Part shown: piece after piece, positions 9,088 to 18,479 of the stretch
Layout of the letters: each line of letters opens with the position of its first letter
Numbering within the stretch: position 1 is the first letter of the stretch
Source of the DNA: Streptococcus timonensis
Lineage (GTDB): Bacteria > Bacillota > Bacilli > Lactobacillales > Streptococcaceae
DNA: 64,000 nt
Assembly (NCBI RefSeq): GCF_900095845.1
Contig: NZ_FMIX01000004.1
Coordinates: 255,501-319,500 of the forward strand
Direction of reading: 5' to 3'
The notes under the pieces: model-generated
What the model saw: only the letters and a program-made list of their open reading frames with translations
Database searches by the model: none
Told to the model about the DNA's origin: nothing
Translations under genes and position numbers: made by a program

Positions 9088-10952
9088 GTGATTTTATCGT
9101 TGAAAAACTAAGCAAATCAGTTGGTGATAAGACTGTTTTTAAGGATATTTCTTTTATCATCCACGACTTAGATCGCATAGGACTCATTGGTGTCAATGGA
9201 ACAGGAAAGACAACCCTTCTAGATGTGCTTTCAGGTGTTTCAGGTTTTGATGGCGATATTAGCCCTTTTTCAGCAAAGAGTGATTACAAGATTGGTTATT
9301 TGACCCAGAATCCGGAATTTGATGATAGCAAGACTGTCTTGGATACTGTTTTATCCAGTAACCTCAAGGAAATCCAGTTGATTCGGGAGTATGAACTGCT
9401 TATGCTCAGCTACAGTGAGGACAAGCAGTCGCATCTAGAACGGGTCATGGCGGAGATGGATTCTCTCCAAGCATGGGAAATCGAAAGTCAGGTCAAGACT
9501 GTTCTCAGTAAACTAGGCATTCAAGAATTATCAACTCCTGTTGGAGCTTTGTCGGGTGGTCTTCGTAGACGGGTTCAATTGGCACAAGTGCTTTTGGGTA
9601 ACCATGATCTCTTGCTTCTTGATGAGCCAACCAATCACTTGGATATTGCGACCATCGAGTGGCTGACACTTTTCTTGAAGAATTCCAAGAAGACCGTCCT
9701 CTTCATCACCCACGATCGTTATTTCCTAGATGCTCTATCTACGCGAATTTTTGAATTGGATAGAGGTGGATTAACAGAGTATCAGGGGAATTACCAAGAT
9801 TATGTCCGTCTCAAGGCTGAACAGGATGAGCGTGATGCAGCTCTTCTTCACAAAAAGGAACAACTTTACAAACAAGAATTAGCTTGGATGAGACGGCAAC
9901 CTCAAGCTCGTGCGACCAAGCAACAAGCTCGTATCAATCGATTCCATGACTTGAAAAAGGAAGTTTCAGATACTAGCCTTGAGACAGACTTGAGCATGAA
10001 TTTTGAAACTAGCCGTATCGGTAAAAAAGTTATCGAGTTTAAGGATGTTTCCTTTGCCTATGACGATAAACCGATTCTGAAACATTTTAATCTTTTGGTC
10101 CAAGCCAAAGACCGTATCGGAATCGTCGGGGACAATGGTGTTGGGAAGTCAACCCTTCTTAACCTTATTGCAGGAAGACTTGAAGCGACTGAAGGACAAG
10201 TTATCATCGGTGAAACAGTACGCATTGCCTATTTCTCGCAACAAATCGAAGGATTGGATGAAAGCAAGCGAGTTATCAATTACTTGCAAGAAGTGGCAGA
10301 AGAAGTTAAGACGAGCGGTGGCCCTACGACATCCATTGCAGAATTACTAGAACAATTTCTTTTCCCTCGTTCAACGCACGGTACCTTGATTGAGAAGCTG
10401 TCAGGTGGAGAGAAGAAGCGTCTGTACCTCCTCAAATTACTCCTTGAAAAACCCAATGTGCTTCTCTTGGATGAACCAACAAATGACCTAGACATTTCGA
10501 CCTTAACAGTTCTAGAAAATTTCTTAGAAGGTTTTGCAGGACCAGTCTTGACAGTTAGTCACGACCGCTATTTCCTTGATAAGGTAGCAACTAAGATTCT
10601 TGCTTTTGAAGACGGGACCATCCGTCCTTTCTTTGGCCATTATACAGATTATCTAGATGAAAAGGCTTTTGAAGCAGAAGCAAAAAGCCAAGTTCAAAAG
10701 GCTGAAAAGGAGAAAGTGGTCAAAGTCCGTGAAGAGAAGAAACGCATGACCTACCAGGAAAAGCAGGAGTGGGCAAGTATTGAAGGTGATATCGAAGCCT
10801 TAGAAAACCGCATCTCTTCTATAGAGAAAGAAATGCTAGCAAATGGTTCTGACTTTGGGAAACTAGCTACCCTTCAAAAAGAGTTAGACGAGAAAAATGA
10901 AGACTTGCTGGAAAAATATGAACGCTATGAATATTTAAGTGAGTTAGTATAA
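9084..10952 (+). CDS. ABC-F family ATPase (Uup-like)
   Basis: A 622-residue duplicated ATP-binding-cassette protein with no membrane segments. Each half has a Walker A (GVNGTGKTT and GDNGVGKST), a signature (LSGGLRRR and LSGGEKKR) and a Walker B ([12 protein letters not shown] and [11 protein letters not shown]). The linker between the cassettes (about 235-300) contains the [14 protein letters not shown] basic segment. The last 80 residues are a charged coiled coil as in Uup. ABC-F proteins act on the ribosome rather than in transport. Whether this one is housekeeping or protects against an antibiotic cannot be read from sequence; the context suggests housekeeping. Confidence 0.9.
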   Translation: MSDFIVEKLSKSVGDKTVFKDISFIIHDLDRIGLIGVNGTGKTTLLDVLSGVSGFDGDISPFSAKSDYKIGYLTQNPEFDDSKTVLDTVLSSNLKEIQLIREYELLMLSYSEDKQSHLERVMAEMDSLQAWEIESQVKTVLSKLGIQELSTPVGALSGGLRRRVQLAQVLLGNHDLLLLDEPTNHLDIATIEWLTLFLKNSKKTVLFITHDRYFLDALSTRIFELDRGGLTEYQGNYQDYVRLKAEQDERDAALLHKKEQLYKQELAWMRRQPQARATKQQARINRFHDLKKEVSDTSLETDLSMNFETSRIGKKVIEFKDVSFAYDDKPILKHFNLLVQAKDRIGIVGDNGVGKSTLLNLIAGRLEATEGQVIIGETVRIAYFSQQIEGLDESKRVINYLQEVAEEVKTSGGPTTSIAELLEQFLFPRSTHGTLIEKLSGGEKKRLYLLKLLLEKPNVLLLDEPTNDLDISTLTVLENFLEGFAGPVLTVSHDRYFLDKVATKILAFEDGTIRPFFGHYTDYLDEKAFEAEAKSQVQKAEKEKVVKVREEKKRMTYQEKQEWASIEGDIEALENRISSIEKEMLANGSDFGKLATLQKELDEKNEDLLEKYERYEYLSELV

Positions 10953-11545
10953 TGGAAGAAACAATTATTAAATGGAGTAGTAAGAAAATCGTTTTGAGCC
11001 TTATTCTTTATCTACTAGAATTGGCTCTTCTACTTTGGATCTTTTCGTTTTTGCTGAGCTATCCCGAAGAAGCACCTGCGGGATTGGTGCCCTTAATCCT
11101 CTTTATTGGTTTCTTGATCCTCATCGTTGGCTTCATTTTGTATCAACATTTGCGACGGCTTTTTTCTGATAAAGAGTATTTGAAATGTACGGCTCAAGGA
11201 TTTTCCTATAAACCATATCCAAAGAAAGACTGGCAGTTTTATTCCTGGGGACAGGTAGAAAAGTTTGCTCTCACGAGAATTAAGGGTAGTAGAAATGCAA
11301 GGGATTTTTATATGATTGAGGTTCAGTTTTATGACAAGGAAGTTTTAAAATCCAACTTTTTCTGGTATCGTCTTCGAAGTAGATTTACAAGTTCAAAACA
11401 TTCTAACGTTTTGAAAATCCCAATCTATTTGCTGGATGTTGGCTTACCAAAGAGAGTATTTGAAGTCATGTCCTACTTTGAGCGAGAGTGGCGTATCCAA
11501 CAGAATCGTCAACGGAATCAAACTTCTAAAAGCAAAAAGAAGTAA
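10952..11545 (+). CDS. conserved membrane protein of unknown function
   Basis: A 197-residue protein with two N-terminal membrane helices (about 12-36 and 43-64), followed by a soluble C-terminal domain with many aromatic residues (YSWGQVEKF, FFWYRL) and a basic tail (SKSKKK). The layout resembles small two-helix proteins with a PH-like cytoplasmic domain. I do not recognise a function. Its start overlaps the stop of the ABC-F gene by one base, so it is probably translated from the same mRNA. Confidence 0.75.
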   Translation: MEETIIKWSSKKIVLSLILYLLELALLLWIFSFLLSYPEEAPAGLVPLILFIGFLILIVGFILYQHLRRLFSDKEYLKCTAQGFSYKPYPKKDWQFYSWGQVEKFALTRIKGSRNARDFYMIEVQFYDKEVLKSNFFWYRLRSRFTSSKHSNVLKIPIYLLDVGLPKRVFEVMSYFEREWRIQQNRQRNQTSKSKKK

Positions 11546-11593
11546 AGATTTCATTGATCGAGCGAATCTCCGAATTTTATGAAGGTCTGAGGG

Positions 11594-11625
11594 GCTTTGG
11601 AACGATATTCCAAGGCTTCTTTCTA
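11594..11625 (+). terminator. terminator after dapB-cca operon
   Basis: GCTTTGGAA (11594-11602) pairs with TTCCAAGGC (11608-11616) through a 5-nt loop and one wobble pair, followed by a T-rich stretch. Confidence 0.65.
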
Positions 11626-11645
11626 TTTCGCTTTTCTAGGAAATA

Positions 11646-11654
11646 TGGTATAAT
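11646..11654 (+). promoter_or_regulatory. extended -10 promoter of apt
   Basis: TGGTATAAT is an extended -10 element about 33 nt before the apt start. No good -35 hexamer accompanies it. Confidence 0.55.
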
Positions 11655-11686
11655 AGGGAGTAAAAACTTTAAAAGAAAGAAACGCT

Positions 11687-12199
11687 ATGAACTTAAAAGA
11701 TTACATTGCAAGTATTGAAAATTATCCACAAGAAGGAATTACATTCCGTGATATCAGCCCTTTGATGGCAGATGGAAATGCCTACAGTTACGCTGTTCGC
11801 GAAATTGTTCAATATGCTACTGACAAAAAAATTGATATGATCGTAGGACCAGAAGCACGTGGATTTATTGTTGGATGTCCAGTTGCTTTTGAGTTGGGAA
11901 TTGGTTTTGCACCTGTTCGTAAACCAGGGAAATTGCCACGCGAAGTCATTTCAGCTGACTACGAAAAAGAATATGGTGTTGATACTTTGACCATGCACGC
12001 AGATGCTATCAAACCAGGTCAACGTGTTCTTATTGTAGATGACCTCTTGGCAACAGGTGGTACTGTTAAAGCGACAATCGAAATGATTGAGAAATTAGGT
12101 GGTGTCGTAGCTGGTTGTGCCTTTTTGATTGAGCTCGATGAGCTAAAAGGTCGTGAGGCAATCGGAGATTACGATTATAAAGTTTTGATGCATTATTAA
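11687..12199 (+). CDS. apt: adenine phosphoribosyltransferase
   Basis: A 170-residue purine-salvage enzyme converting adenine and PRPP to AMP. The PRPP-binding signature [13 protein letters not shown] is at about residues 117-129, and the adenine-binding region IVGPEARGF lies upstream. Length is normal. The gene is monocistronic between an extended -10 promoter and a hairpin terminator. Confidence 0.96.
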   Translation: MNLKDYIASIENYPQEGITFRDISPLMADGNAYSYAVREIVQYATDKKIDMIVGPEARGFIVGCPVAFELGIGFAPVRKPGKLPREVISADYEKEYGVDTLTMHADAIKPGQRVLIVDDLLATGGTVKATIEMIEKLGGVVAGCAFLIELDELKGREAIGDYDYKVLMHY

Positions 12200-12202
12200 T
12201 GA

Positions 12203-12230
12203 AAAACAGTCCTTGGGGCTGTTTTCTCGT
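12203..12230 (+). terminator. terminator after apt
   Basis: AAAACAG (12203-12209) pairs with CTGTTTT (12219-12225) around a 9-nt loop. The T-tract is short. Confidence 0.55.
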
Positions 12231-12267
12231 CATTTGATATAAAATAAGGCTATATCTAGTTAGAGAA

Positions 12268-12305
12268 AAACTATAATTGAAAACTATACCTTCTTACAGT
12301 ATAAT
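12268..12305 (+). promoter_or_regulatory. metA promoter with AAACTATA direct repeats
   Basis: The -35 TTGAAA (12277-12282) and -10 TATAAT (12300-12305) are 17 bp apart. Two copies of AAACTATA (12268-12275 and 12281-12288) are spaced 13 bp and overlap or flank the -35. AACTATA is a half-site of the streptococcal methionine MET-box (TATAGTT...AACTATA). The repeats are direct rather than inverted, so assignment to MetR/MtaR is tentative. Confidence 0.5.
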
Positions 12306-12392
12306 AAAGGGAAAGAAAGTTGCCAATTGGAAAGTCTAATTGGTGATAACAGTTTAACACGTACCCAGTATTGATATTGTAAGGAGATTTCC

Positions 12393-13337
12393 ATGCCGAT
12401 TCGAATTGAAAAAAAATTACCAGCAGTCGATATTTTACGAACGGAAAATATTTTCGTCATGGATGACCAAAGGGCGGCTCACCAAGATATCCGACCCTTA
12501 AAAATTCTTATCTTAAATTTGATGCCCCAAAAAATTGTGACAGAGACACAACTTTTACGGCATTTGGCAAATACTCCACTCCAGTTGGATATTGACTTTT
12601 TATATATGGAGAGTCACCAATCAAAAACAACTCGCTCAGAGCATATGGAGACTTTTTATAAGACCTTCTCGGAAGTCAAAGACGATTATTTCGATGGCTT
12701 GATTATCACAGGAGCTCCAGTTGAGCACCTTCCATTTGAAGAGGTTGACTATTGGCAAGAGTTTACCCAAGTTATCGATTGGTCTAAGACTCATGTCTTT
12801 TCAACCTTGCATATTTGTTGGGGAGCACAGGCAGGTCTATACTATCGCTATGGTGTAGATAAATACCAGATGGACCAGAAGCTTTCTGGGATTTATCCTC
12901 AAGATGTTTTAAAAGAAGGTCATCTCCTATTGAGAGGTTTTGATGATTTATATGTCTCTCCGCATTCTAGACATACCGAGGTCTTAAAAGAAGATATTTT
13001 GAATCATACCAATTTAGAGATTTTAGCATCTGGTGATGAGGTTGGAGTGTCAATCCTCGCTAGTAGAGATTTAAGAGAAGTTTATAGTTTTGGACATTTA
13101 GAGTATGATCGTGATACTCTTGCTAAAGAATACTTTAGAGATTTAGATGCTGGTTTAAACCCCCATATACCGGAAAATTATTTTAAAAATGATGATATCC
13201 ATACTCGTCCATGTATGCTGTGGAGTTCTTCAGCAGCTCTCTTTTTTAGTAATTGGGTGAATTACGCAGTATACCAGGAGACACCTTTTGACTGGAAGAG
13301 GGTGGAAGACGATGTTTCTCATTTTGGATATTTATAA
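12393..13337 (+). CDS. metA: homoserine O-acetyltransferase (MetA type)
   Basis: A 314-residue MetA-family acyltransferase activating homoserine for methionine synthesis. The catalytic cysteine is C142 in HICWGAQAG, with H235 and E237 in FGHLEYD completing the site. Residue 111 is glutamate (PVEHLPFEE). In characterised MetA enzymes Glu at this position selects acetyl-CoA and Gly selects succinyl-CoA, so acetylation is predicted despite the common succinyltransferase name. AAGGAG precedes the start. The dnaD-like gene begins 8 bp downstream. Confidence 0.94.
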   Translation: MPIRIEKKLPAVDILRTENIFVMDDQRAAHQDIRPLKILILNLMPQKIVTETQLLRHLANTPLQLDIDFLYMESHQSKTTRSEHMETFYKTFSEVKDDYFDGLIITGAPVEHLPFEEVDYWQEFTQVIDWSKTHVFSTLHICWGAQAGLYYRYGVDKYQMDQKLSGIYPQDVLKEGHLLLRGFDDLYVSPHSRHTEVLKEDILNHTNLEILASGDEVGVSILASRDLREVYSFGHLEYDRDTLAKEYFRDLDAGLNPHIPENYFKNDDIHTRPCMLWSSSAALFFSNWVNYAVYQETPFDWKRVEDDVSHFGYL

Positions 13338-13345
13338 GAGGAATT

Positions 13346-14020
13346 ATGACATATTTAGATGCTTTTAAATCTGGAAATTTAGTTTTACCAAGTGCACTCT
13401 TATTGCACTATAATCAACTCTTTTCATCTAGCGAGGACTTTCTTGTTTGGCAATTCTTTTACCTACAGAATACAACGGCTTTAGGTGAATTGTCTCCAAG
13501 TCAGATTGCTGAAAAAATCGGCAAAAATGTCACTGAAGTCAATCAGGCTATTTCACGATTGACTGAGAAAGGATTGCTTCAATACCGAACCATTGAACTT
13601 AATGGCGAAATAGAAGTAATCTTCGATGCAACTCTTGCCTTGGAGCGCCTAGACCAACTTTTTGAAAAACAAGCTCCAAACCAGGTGCAATCTGCTCCAA
13701 ATGATTTAAAGAGCTTGGTAGATATTTTCCAACAGGAACTAGGCCGTCTTTTGAGTCCTTTTGAAATTGAAGATTTAGAGAAAAGTTTAAAGGAAGATGG
13801 AACTAGTGCAGACTTGATAAAGGAAGCCTTGCGTGAAGCTGTTTTGAATGGGAAACCAAATTGGAAATACATCCAAGCAATTCTCCGCAACTGGCGTCAT
13901 GAAGGGATTAAGAGTGTAGCTCAAGTAGAAGCTAAGCGCTTGGAAAGAGAAGCAAGCAATCCTCAAAATGTACAAGTCTCATCAGATTTCAAAAACGCTA
14001 TGGATCTATGGAAAGACTAA
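13346..14020 (+). CDS. DnaD-domain protein, primosome-like
   Basis: A 224-residue protein with an N-terminal winged-helix region (about 10-85, including LSPSQIAEKIGKNVTEVNQAISRL) and a C-terminal DnaB_2/DnaD domain (about 125-195) with the conserved NWKYIQAILRNW motif. DnaD acts with DnaB/DnaI in loading the replicative helicase in Bacillus. Streptococcal genomes carry one or more such proteins. The gene follows metA closely and ends at a bidirectional terminator. An endonuclease III gene, the usual neighbour of dnaD, is absent. Confidence 0.8.
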   Translation: MTYLDAFKSGNLVLPSALLLHYNQLFSSSEDFLVWQFFYLQNTTALGELSPSQIAEKIGKNVTEVNQAISRLTEKGLLQYRTIELNGEIEVIFDATLALERLDQLFEKQAPNQVQSAPNDLKSLVDIFQQELGRLLSPFEIEDLEKSLKEDGTSADLIKEALREAVLNGKPNWKYIQAILRNWRHEGIKSVAQVEAKRLEREASNPQNVQVSSDFKNAMDLWKD

Positions 14021-14031
14021 TAATGAATAAT

Positions 14032-14064
14032 AAAAAAACTTGCCAATCAGGCAAGTTTTTTTGT
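14032..14064. terminator. bidirectional terminator between dnaD-like gene and amylase
   Basis: An A-run, ACTTGCC (14038-14044), a 5-nt loop, GGCAAGT (14050-14056) and a T-run together serve both converging genes. Confidence 0.85.
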
Positions 14065-14066
14065 TT

Positions 14067-15518
14067 TTAATTAGCAAGTCCCCAAACGCTGAGAGAACGT
14101 TCAACTACTGGGAAATCTCCGTACCCATCCGAATTGATAGTTACTTGATCAGAATGATTACCGAGTAAATCAACAAAGGTTTGGTCAGCCCATTCTTGGC
14201 CTACAAACATGGTTTTATCATTTTCTTGGGCATTAGAGATTAGAACAGCTAAAGGTGATTGATTGTCAGTTCCTGAACGGACCCAACCGATACAATTAGG
14301 GTCATCAAAGTAGTCCGTCTGCTCTCCATAAGCCAAATCTTTTCGGATAGCTAGCAGATGGTCAAGAACTTCTTTAAAATCTTGCTGAGCATATTGACCA
14401 GAGATACCGTAGTAGTCTCCGTAAAAGACACAAGGGAGACCCTGCTCGCGCAAAAGAATAAGAGCATAGGCTGCTGGTTTAAACCATTCTTCTACAGTAG
14501 ATTCTAAAGCTTGTCCTCGTTGAGTATCATGATTTTCGACAAAGGTTACAGCCTTATCTGGTTTGACTTGAATCAGACTATCATTAAAGATGGTACGCAA
14601 ATCGTAGTCTGCACCAGCTTGGCTTGCCTCAAAGAGATTCATATGGAGTCGGACATCGACAAGGTCAAAGCGTTCTTCAATCTTTTCAAGGTAGTCCAAG
14701 TTAGCTTCCTTGTCTGGATTCCAGAATTCTCCAAAGACATAGAAGTCTTGTCCATATTTCTCTTTGATGTCACGAATGAAATTACGCATAAAGAAGGAGT
14801 CGATATGTTTGACTGCATCTAAACGAAAACCAGCTACTCCAGTCGTTTCCATGAACCAATCAGCCCAATCGTAGATATTTTGTATGACTTCTGGATGCTT
14901 AAAATCTAAGTCCGCATACATGAGGTAGTCATAGTTACCATTTTCATTATCGACTAATTCTTCGTGGGCCCACCCCTTATTATCTCCCTGGATAAGGTAA
15001 ATACCAGACTTCCGTCTTTTGGCATCATAGTCAGTTCCAGTGAAATGGTACCAGTGCCAGTGGAAATCATTGTAGGTGTTTTGTCTTCCATCAAAAGTAA
15101 AGTTTGTCCAACCATTGATGGTAAAAGGTTCTCCAAGTTCAATTGTGCGATCTCCTGGGTCGACTTCAATAACCTGGAAAGATTCCAAACGGTCTGCAGC
15201 TGCCTTGTGGTTTAAGACGACGTCAGCCATAGGTTGAATCCCATGTGATTTAAGTGTTTGAATGGCTTGAAGATAGTCTTCTTTGAAACCGTACTTGGTA
15301 CGCACAGTTCCTTTTTGGTCAAATTCACCGAGGTCAAAAAGGTCATAGACACCATAACCGACATCTTTTTCGTTGGTAGCTTTAAAGGCAGGTGGCATCC
15401 AGACGTGGCTAATTCCTAGATTTGCAAGGTGCTCAGCATCATCGGTAAGTCGCGTCCAGTGTTGTCCATCGTGGGGAAGGTACCACTCAAAATATTGCAT
15501 TAGGGTTTGATTTTTCAT
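14067..15518 (-). CDS. cytoplasmic alpha-amylase (GH13)
   Basis: A 483-residue glycoside hydrolase with no signal peptide, so intracellular. The four GH13 regions are complete: DVVLNH (99-104), GFRLDAVKH with nucleophile D233, EFW with acid/base E264, and FVENHD with D331. It resembles the AmyA/GH13_5 enzymes that cleave malto-oligosaccharides to maltose and longer products. It is transcribed alone, and its promoter overlaps a perfect MalR/CcpA-type palindrome, so induction by maltodextrins is expected. Confidence 0.93.
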   Translation of the reverse strand: MKNQTLMQYFEWYLPHDGQHWTRLTDDAEHLANLGISHVWMPPAFKATNEKDVGYGVYDLFDLGEFDQKGTVRTKYGFKEDYLQAIQTLKSHGIQPMADVVLNHKAAADRLESFQVIEVDPGDRTIELGEPFTINGWTNFTFDGRQNTYNDFHWHWYHFTGTDYDAKRRKSGIYLIQGDNKGWAHEELVDNENGNYDYLMYADLDFKHPEVIQNIYDWADWFMETTGVAGFRLDAVKHIDSFFMRNFIRDIKEKYGQDFYVFGEFWNPDKEANLDYLEKIEERFDLVDVRLHMNLFEASQAGADYDLRTIFNDSLIQVKPDKAVTFVENHDTQRGQALESTVEEWFKPAAYALILLREQGLPCVFYGDYYGISGQYAQQDFKEVLDHLLAIRKDLAYGEQTDYFDDPNCIGWVRSGTDNQSPLAVLISNAQENDKTMFVGQEWADQTFVDLLGNHSDQVTINSDGYGDFPVVERSLSVWGLAN

Positions 15519-15550
15519 AGATAGTCCTCATACTTAACAATTTGAGAATC

Positions 15551-15579
15551 ATTTTACCACAAAGCAAGCAAATGCGCAA
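15551..15579 (-). promoter_or_regulatory. amylase promoter
   Basis: On the minus strand the -35 TTGCGC (complement of 15574-15579) and -10 TAAAAT (complement of 15551-15556) are 17 bp apart, with an extended TGG before the -10. The -35 is one arm of the operator at 15574-15589. Confidence 0.7.
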
Positions 15580-15589
15580 ACGTTTGCGC
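15574..15589. promoter_or_regulatory. MalR/CcpA-type operator
   Basis: GCGCAAACGTTTGCGC is a perfect 16-bp palindrome with the central ACGT typical of LacI-family operators. It matches what I recall of streptococcal MalR boxes and fits the cre core apart from its outer bases. It covers the amylase -35, a repressing position. Confidence 0.78.
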
Positions 15590-15740
15590 TACAAAAATAG
15601 ACCTCAGGATGTGAATGTCTATTTTTACGGTAATAGAATGAAATTTCTCAACACAAATGACCCTTCTTATTTAGAAATCAATCAAGCAGAAACAAAAAGC
15701 TTGTATAGTTCCTATGACATCAATGGAGAAATCATTTTCT

Positions 15741-15772
15741 ATTTTGTGAATTGTCACAAAATTTGGTATAAT
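15741..15772 (+). promoter_or_regulatory. promoter and inverted repeat before RlmI-like gene
   Basis: The -35 TTGTGA (15744-15749) and -10 TATAAT (15767-15772) are 17 bp apart. ATTTTGTGA (15741-15749) and TCACAAAAT (15754-15762) form a perfect 9-bp inverted repeat with a 4-nt spacer lying over the -35 and spacer. The arms resemble Rex or CRP/FNR-type half-sites but are 2 bp too close together. The -10 ends only 7 nt before the ATG at 15780. Confidence 0.6.
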
Positions 15773-15779
15773 AGTATCT

Positions 15780-16943
15780 ATGAAAAAATTGTTGGTCAGC
15801 CGAAGTGTTGAAAAAAAAATACAAAAGGGGCAGGTTGTTTTGGAGAAAGAAGATTTTCCAGAACTATCTGAAACGAATATAGAAGTTGAGCTGTATAACC
15901 AAGGAAAGCAATTTTTAGGAAAGGCTTATCTATCACCCCAAAATAAAGGAATTGGTTGGTTTGTAACAGATCAAAATATTTCCTTTGATCAATCTTTTTT
16001 TGAAACACTCTTTAAAAAAGCCAAAGATAAACGTGCATCTTATTATCAGAATGATTTGACGACTGCTTTTCGTTTATTTAACCAAGAAGGTGATGGCTTC
16101 GGTGGTTTGACATTGGATCTTTATGGGGATTACCTTGTTTTTTCATGGTATAACTCATATGTTTTTCAACTCCGTCAGCAGATAGTTGCTGCATTCTCTC
16201 AGGTTTTTCCAGAAGTTTTGGGTGCTTATGAGAAGATTCGATTTAAGGGATTAAACTATGAGTCGGATCATATTTATGGGAAAGAAGCACCGGAGAATTT
16301 TACAGTTCTTGAAAATGGAGTCCTTTACCAGGTCTTTATGAATGATGGATTGATGACAGGTATTTTCTTAGACCAACATGATGTTCGTGGAAGTTTGGTT
16401 GATGGTTTAGCTATGGGGAAATCCTTGCTCAATATGTTTTCCTATACAGCTGCTTTTTCAGTTGCTGCAGCCATGGGAGGCGCGAGTGAAACAACCTCGG
16501 TTGACCTAGCCAAACGGTCGAAAGAGTTGTCAGTAGCTCATTTTGAAGCTAATGGCATTAGTCTTGAAAACCATCATTTTATCGTTATGGATGTCTTTGA
16601 ATATTTTAAATATGCTAAACGTAAAGGTTTGAGCTATGATGTGATCGTGCTAGACCCACCAAGCTTTGCTCGCAATAAAAAACAAACCTTTTCAGTAGTA
16701 AAGGATTATCACAAGTTGATTTCCCAAAGTCTCGATATTTTAAATCCGGGAGGCATCATCATTGCTAGTACCAATGCTGCCAATGTTTCCCGCAAGAAAT
16801 TTACAGAACAAATTGATAAAGGATTTGTAGGAAGAACCTATCAGGTACTAAATAAATATGGACTTCCAGCAGACTTTGTTTTTAACAAAAAAGATGAAAG
16901 TAGTAATTACCTCAAGGTGATTAGTATGAAGGTAACTAAATGA
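15780..16943 (+). CDS. RlmI-like class I SAM-dependent rRNA methyltransferase
   Basis: A 387-residue protein with an N-terminal PUA-like domain (about 1-75), a central RlmI insertion domain and a C-terminal Rossmann methyltransferase. Motif I is [16 protein letters not shown] (about 219-234), and the catalytic motif is [12 protein letters not shown] (about 295-306). The family methylates C5 of cytosine in 23S rRNA (RlmI/YccW) or is uncharacterised (YwbD). There is no Shine-Dalgarno sequence and the ATG falls at the predicted transcription start, suggesting a leaderless mRNA. It overlaps aroD by 4 nt and heads the aro operon. Confidence 0.88.
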   Translation: MKKLLVSRSVEKKIQKGQVVLEKEDFPELSETNIEVELYNQGKQFLGKAYLSPQNKGIGWFVTDQNISFDQSFFETLFKKAKDKRASYYQNDLTTAFRLFNQEGDGFGGLTLDLYGDYLVFSWYNSYVFQLRQQIVAAFSQVFPEVLGAYEKIRFKGLNYESDHIYGKEAPENFTVLENGVLYQVFMNDGLMTGIFLDQHDVRGSLVDGLAMGKSLLNMFSYTAAFSVAAAMGGASETTSVDLAKRSKELSVAHFEANGISLENHHFIVMDVFEYFKYAKRKGLSYDVIVLDPPSFARNKKQTFSVVKDYHKLISQSLDILNPGGIIIASTNAANVSRKKFTEQIDKGFVGRTYQVLNKYGLPADFVFNKKDESSNYLKVISMKVTK

Positions 16944-17617
16944 AATTAGTCGTTTCTGTTATGCCAAAGAGTTTAGAAGAAGCGCAAGCAATTGATGCAA
17001 ATCGTTATGTAGATGCAGATATCATCGAGTGGCGAGCTGATTTTCTACCAAAAGATGAAATCTTACAAGTTGCACCAGCAATTTTCGAGAAATTTGCTGG
17101 ACGAGAATTACTTTTTACCTTGCGTACTCGTGCTGAGGGGGGTGAGATTGACTTGTCAGCTCAAGAGTATGTTCAAGTCATTAAGGATGTCACCCAACTC
17201 TATCAACCTGAATATGTGGATTTTGAGTATTTTGGGAATAAGGATGTTTTTGATCAGATGTTAGATTTTCCAAATTTAGTTTTGAGTTATCATAACTTTC
17301 AAGAAACACCTGAAAATATGATGGAAATTTTATCAGAACTAACTAGCCTGAATCCAAAAGTAGTGAAAGTATCAGTTATGGCCCATACCGAACAAGATGT
17401 ATTAGACCTGATGAACTTTACTAGAGGTTTTAAAACCCTTAATCCTGAACAAGAATATGTGACTATCTCTATGGGGAAAGTAGGTAAAGTTTCTCGTATT
17501 ACTTCTGATGTTACGGGTTCCAGCTGGTCATTTGCAAGCTTAGATGTAGCTAGTGCTCCAGGACAGATTTCTCTGTCAAATATGAAAAAAATTCGGGAGA
17601 TTTTGAATGAAGATTGA
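16940..17617 (+). CDS. aroD: type I 3-dehydroquinate dehydratase
   Basis: A 225-residue enzyme catalysing the third shikimate step through a Schiff base. The conserved lysine lies in VVKVSVMAH (about 141-149). EWRADF and the C-terminal [10 protein letters not shown] substrate motif are present. Its start overlaps the methyltransferase stop and its end overlaps aroE by 11 bp. Confidence 0.95.
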   Translation: MKLVVSVMPKSLEEAQAIDANRYVDADIIEWRADFLPKDEILQVAPAIFEKFAGRELLFTLRTRAEGGEIDLSAQEYVQVIKDVTQLYQPEYVDFEYFGNKDVFDQMLDFPNLVLSYHNFQETPENMMEILSELTSLNPKVVKVSVMAHTEQDVLDLMNFTRGFKTLNPEQEYVTISMGKVGKVSRITSDVTGSSWSFASLDVASAPGQISLSNMKKIREILNED

Positions 17618-18461
17618 TGGCTACACGCGTCTAGCTGCTGTCGTTGCAAATCCTATCAAACATTCTATTTCTCCTTTCATTCATAATAGTGCTTTTCAGG
17701 CAACAGAGACCAACGGTGTCTATCTAGCATGGGAAGTTAAAGCGACTGATTTATCAGAAACAGTTGCCAATATTCGCCGCTACCGGATGTTTGGAATCAA
17801 TCTGTCCATGCCCTACAAGGAGCAAGTGATTCCTTATTTGGATCAGTTGAGTGAGGAAGCCCGTCTGATTGGTGCTGTGAATACAGTAGTGAATCAAGAA
17901 GGAACTTTAATTGGATATAATACAGATGGCAAGGGATTCTTTAAGAGCTTGCCTTCTTTTGAAATTTCCGGAAAAAGAATGACCTTGTTGGGAGCTGGTG
18001 GAGCTGCTAAATCTATTTTAACTCAGGCAATTTTAGACGGTGCTGATCAAATTTCTGTTTTTGTTCGCTCGTCTTCTATGGAAAAAACAAGAATATATCT
18101 TGAAAAATTACGGGTGGAAACAGATTTTAAAGTTGACTTATATGATTTAGAAAATGTTCAAATCTTACAAGAAATAATCCACCAGTCTGACTTACTGGTG
18201 AATGCTACTAGTTTAGGAATGGACGGAAAATCATCACCAGTTCCTACAAACCTGAATTTGCCTCCACAAGTCTTGGTGGCAGATATTATTTATCAGCCTT
18301 TCGAAACAGTATTTCTACAATGGGCTAAAAGCCAAGGGAATGTAGCTGTTAACGGACTCGGTATGCTTTTATATCAAGCAGCAGAGGCTTTTAAACTATG
18401 GACAGGTAAGGATATGCCAACAGATGAAATTTGGCAGTCCTTAACAGAAAAATATCACTAA
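17607..18461 (+). CDS. aroE: shikimate dehydrogenase
   Basis: A 284-residue NADP-dependent enzyme reducing 3-dehydroshikimate to shikimate. The substrate motif NLSMPYKE carries the catalytic lysine (about residue 71), and the Rossmann loop is GAGGAAKS (about 128-135). It is the second aro gene of the operon, overlapping aroD by 11 bp and followed after 18 bp by aroB. Confidence 0.95.
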   Translation: MKIDGYTRLAAVVANPIKHSISPFIHNSAFQATETNGVYLAWEVKATDLSETVANIRRYRMFGINLSMPYKEQVIPYLDQLSEEARLIGAVNTVVNQEGTLIGYNTDGKGFFKSLPSFEISGKRMTLLGAGGAAKSILTQAILDGADQISVFVRSSSMEKTRIYLEKLRVETDFKVDLYDLENVQILQEIIHQSDLLVNATSLGMDGKSSPVPTNLNLPPQVLVADIIYQPFETVFLQWAKSQGNVAVNGLGMLLYQAAEAFKLWTGKDMPTDEIWQSLTEKYH

Positions 18462-18479
18462 AGAAAAGGAGCCACTAGA

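Noticed and set aside
12200..12392. T-box or SAM riboswitch in the metA leader
   Set aside because: The leader after the promoter is under 90 nt, with no T-box motif, no specifier stem and no antiterminator/terminator pair.
12393..13337. Homoserine O-succinyltransferase naming
   Set aside because: Residue 111 is Glu, which in studied MetA enzymes specifies acetyl-CoA.
15542..15811. Open frame of 89 codons upstream of the RlmI-like gene
   Set aside because: It starts inside the amylase operator/promoter region, has no ribosome site, overlaps the promoter and start of the next gene and has no recognisable protein features.
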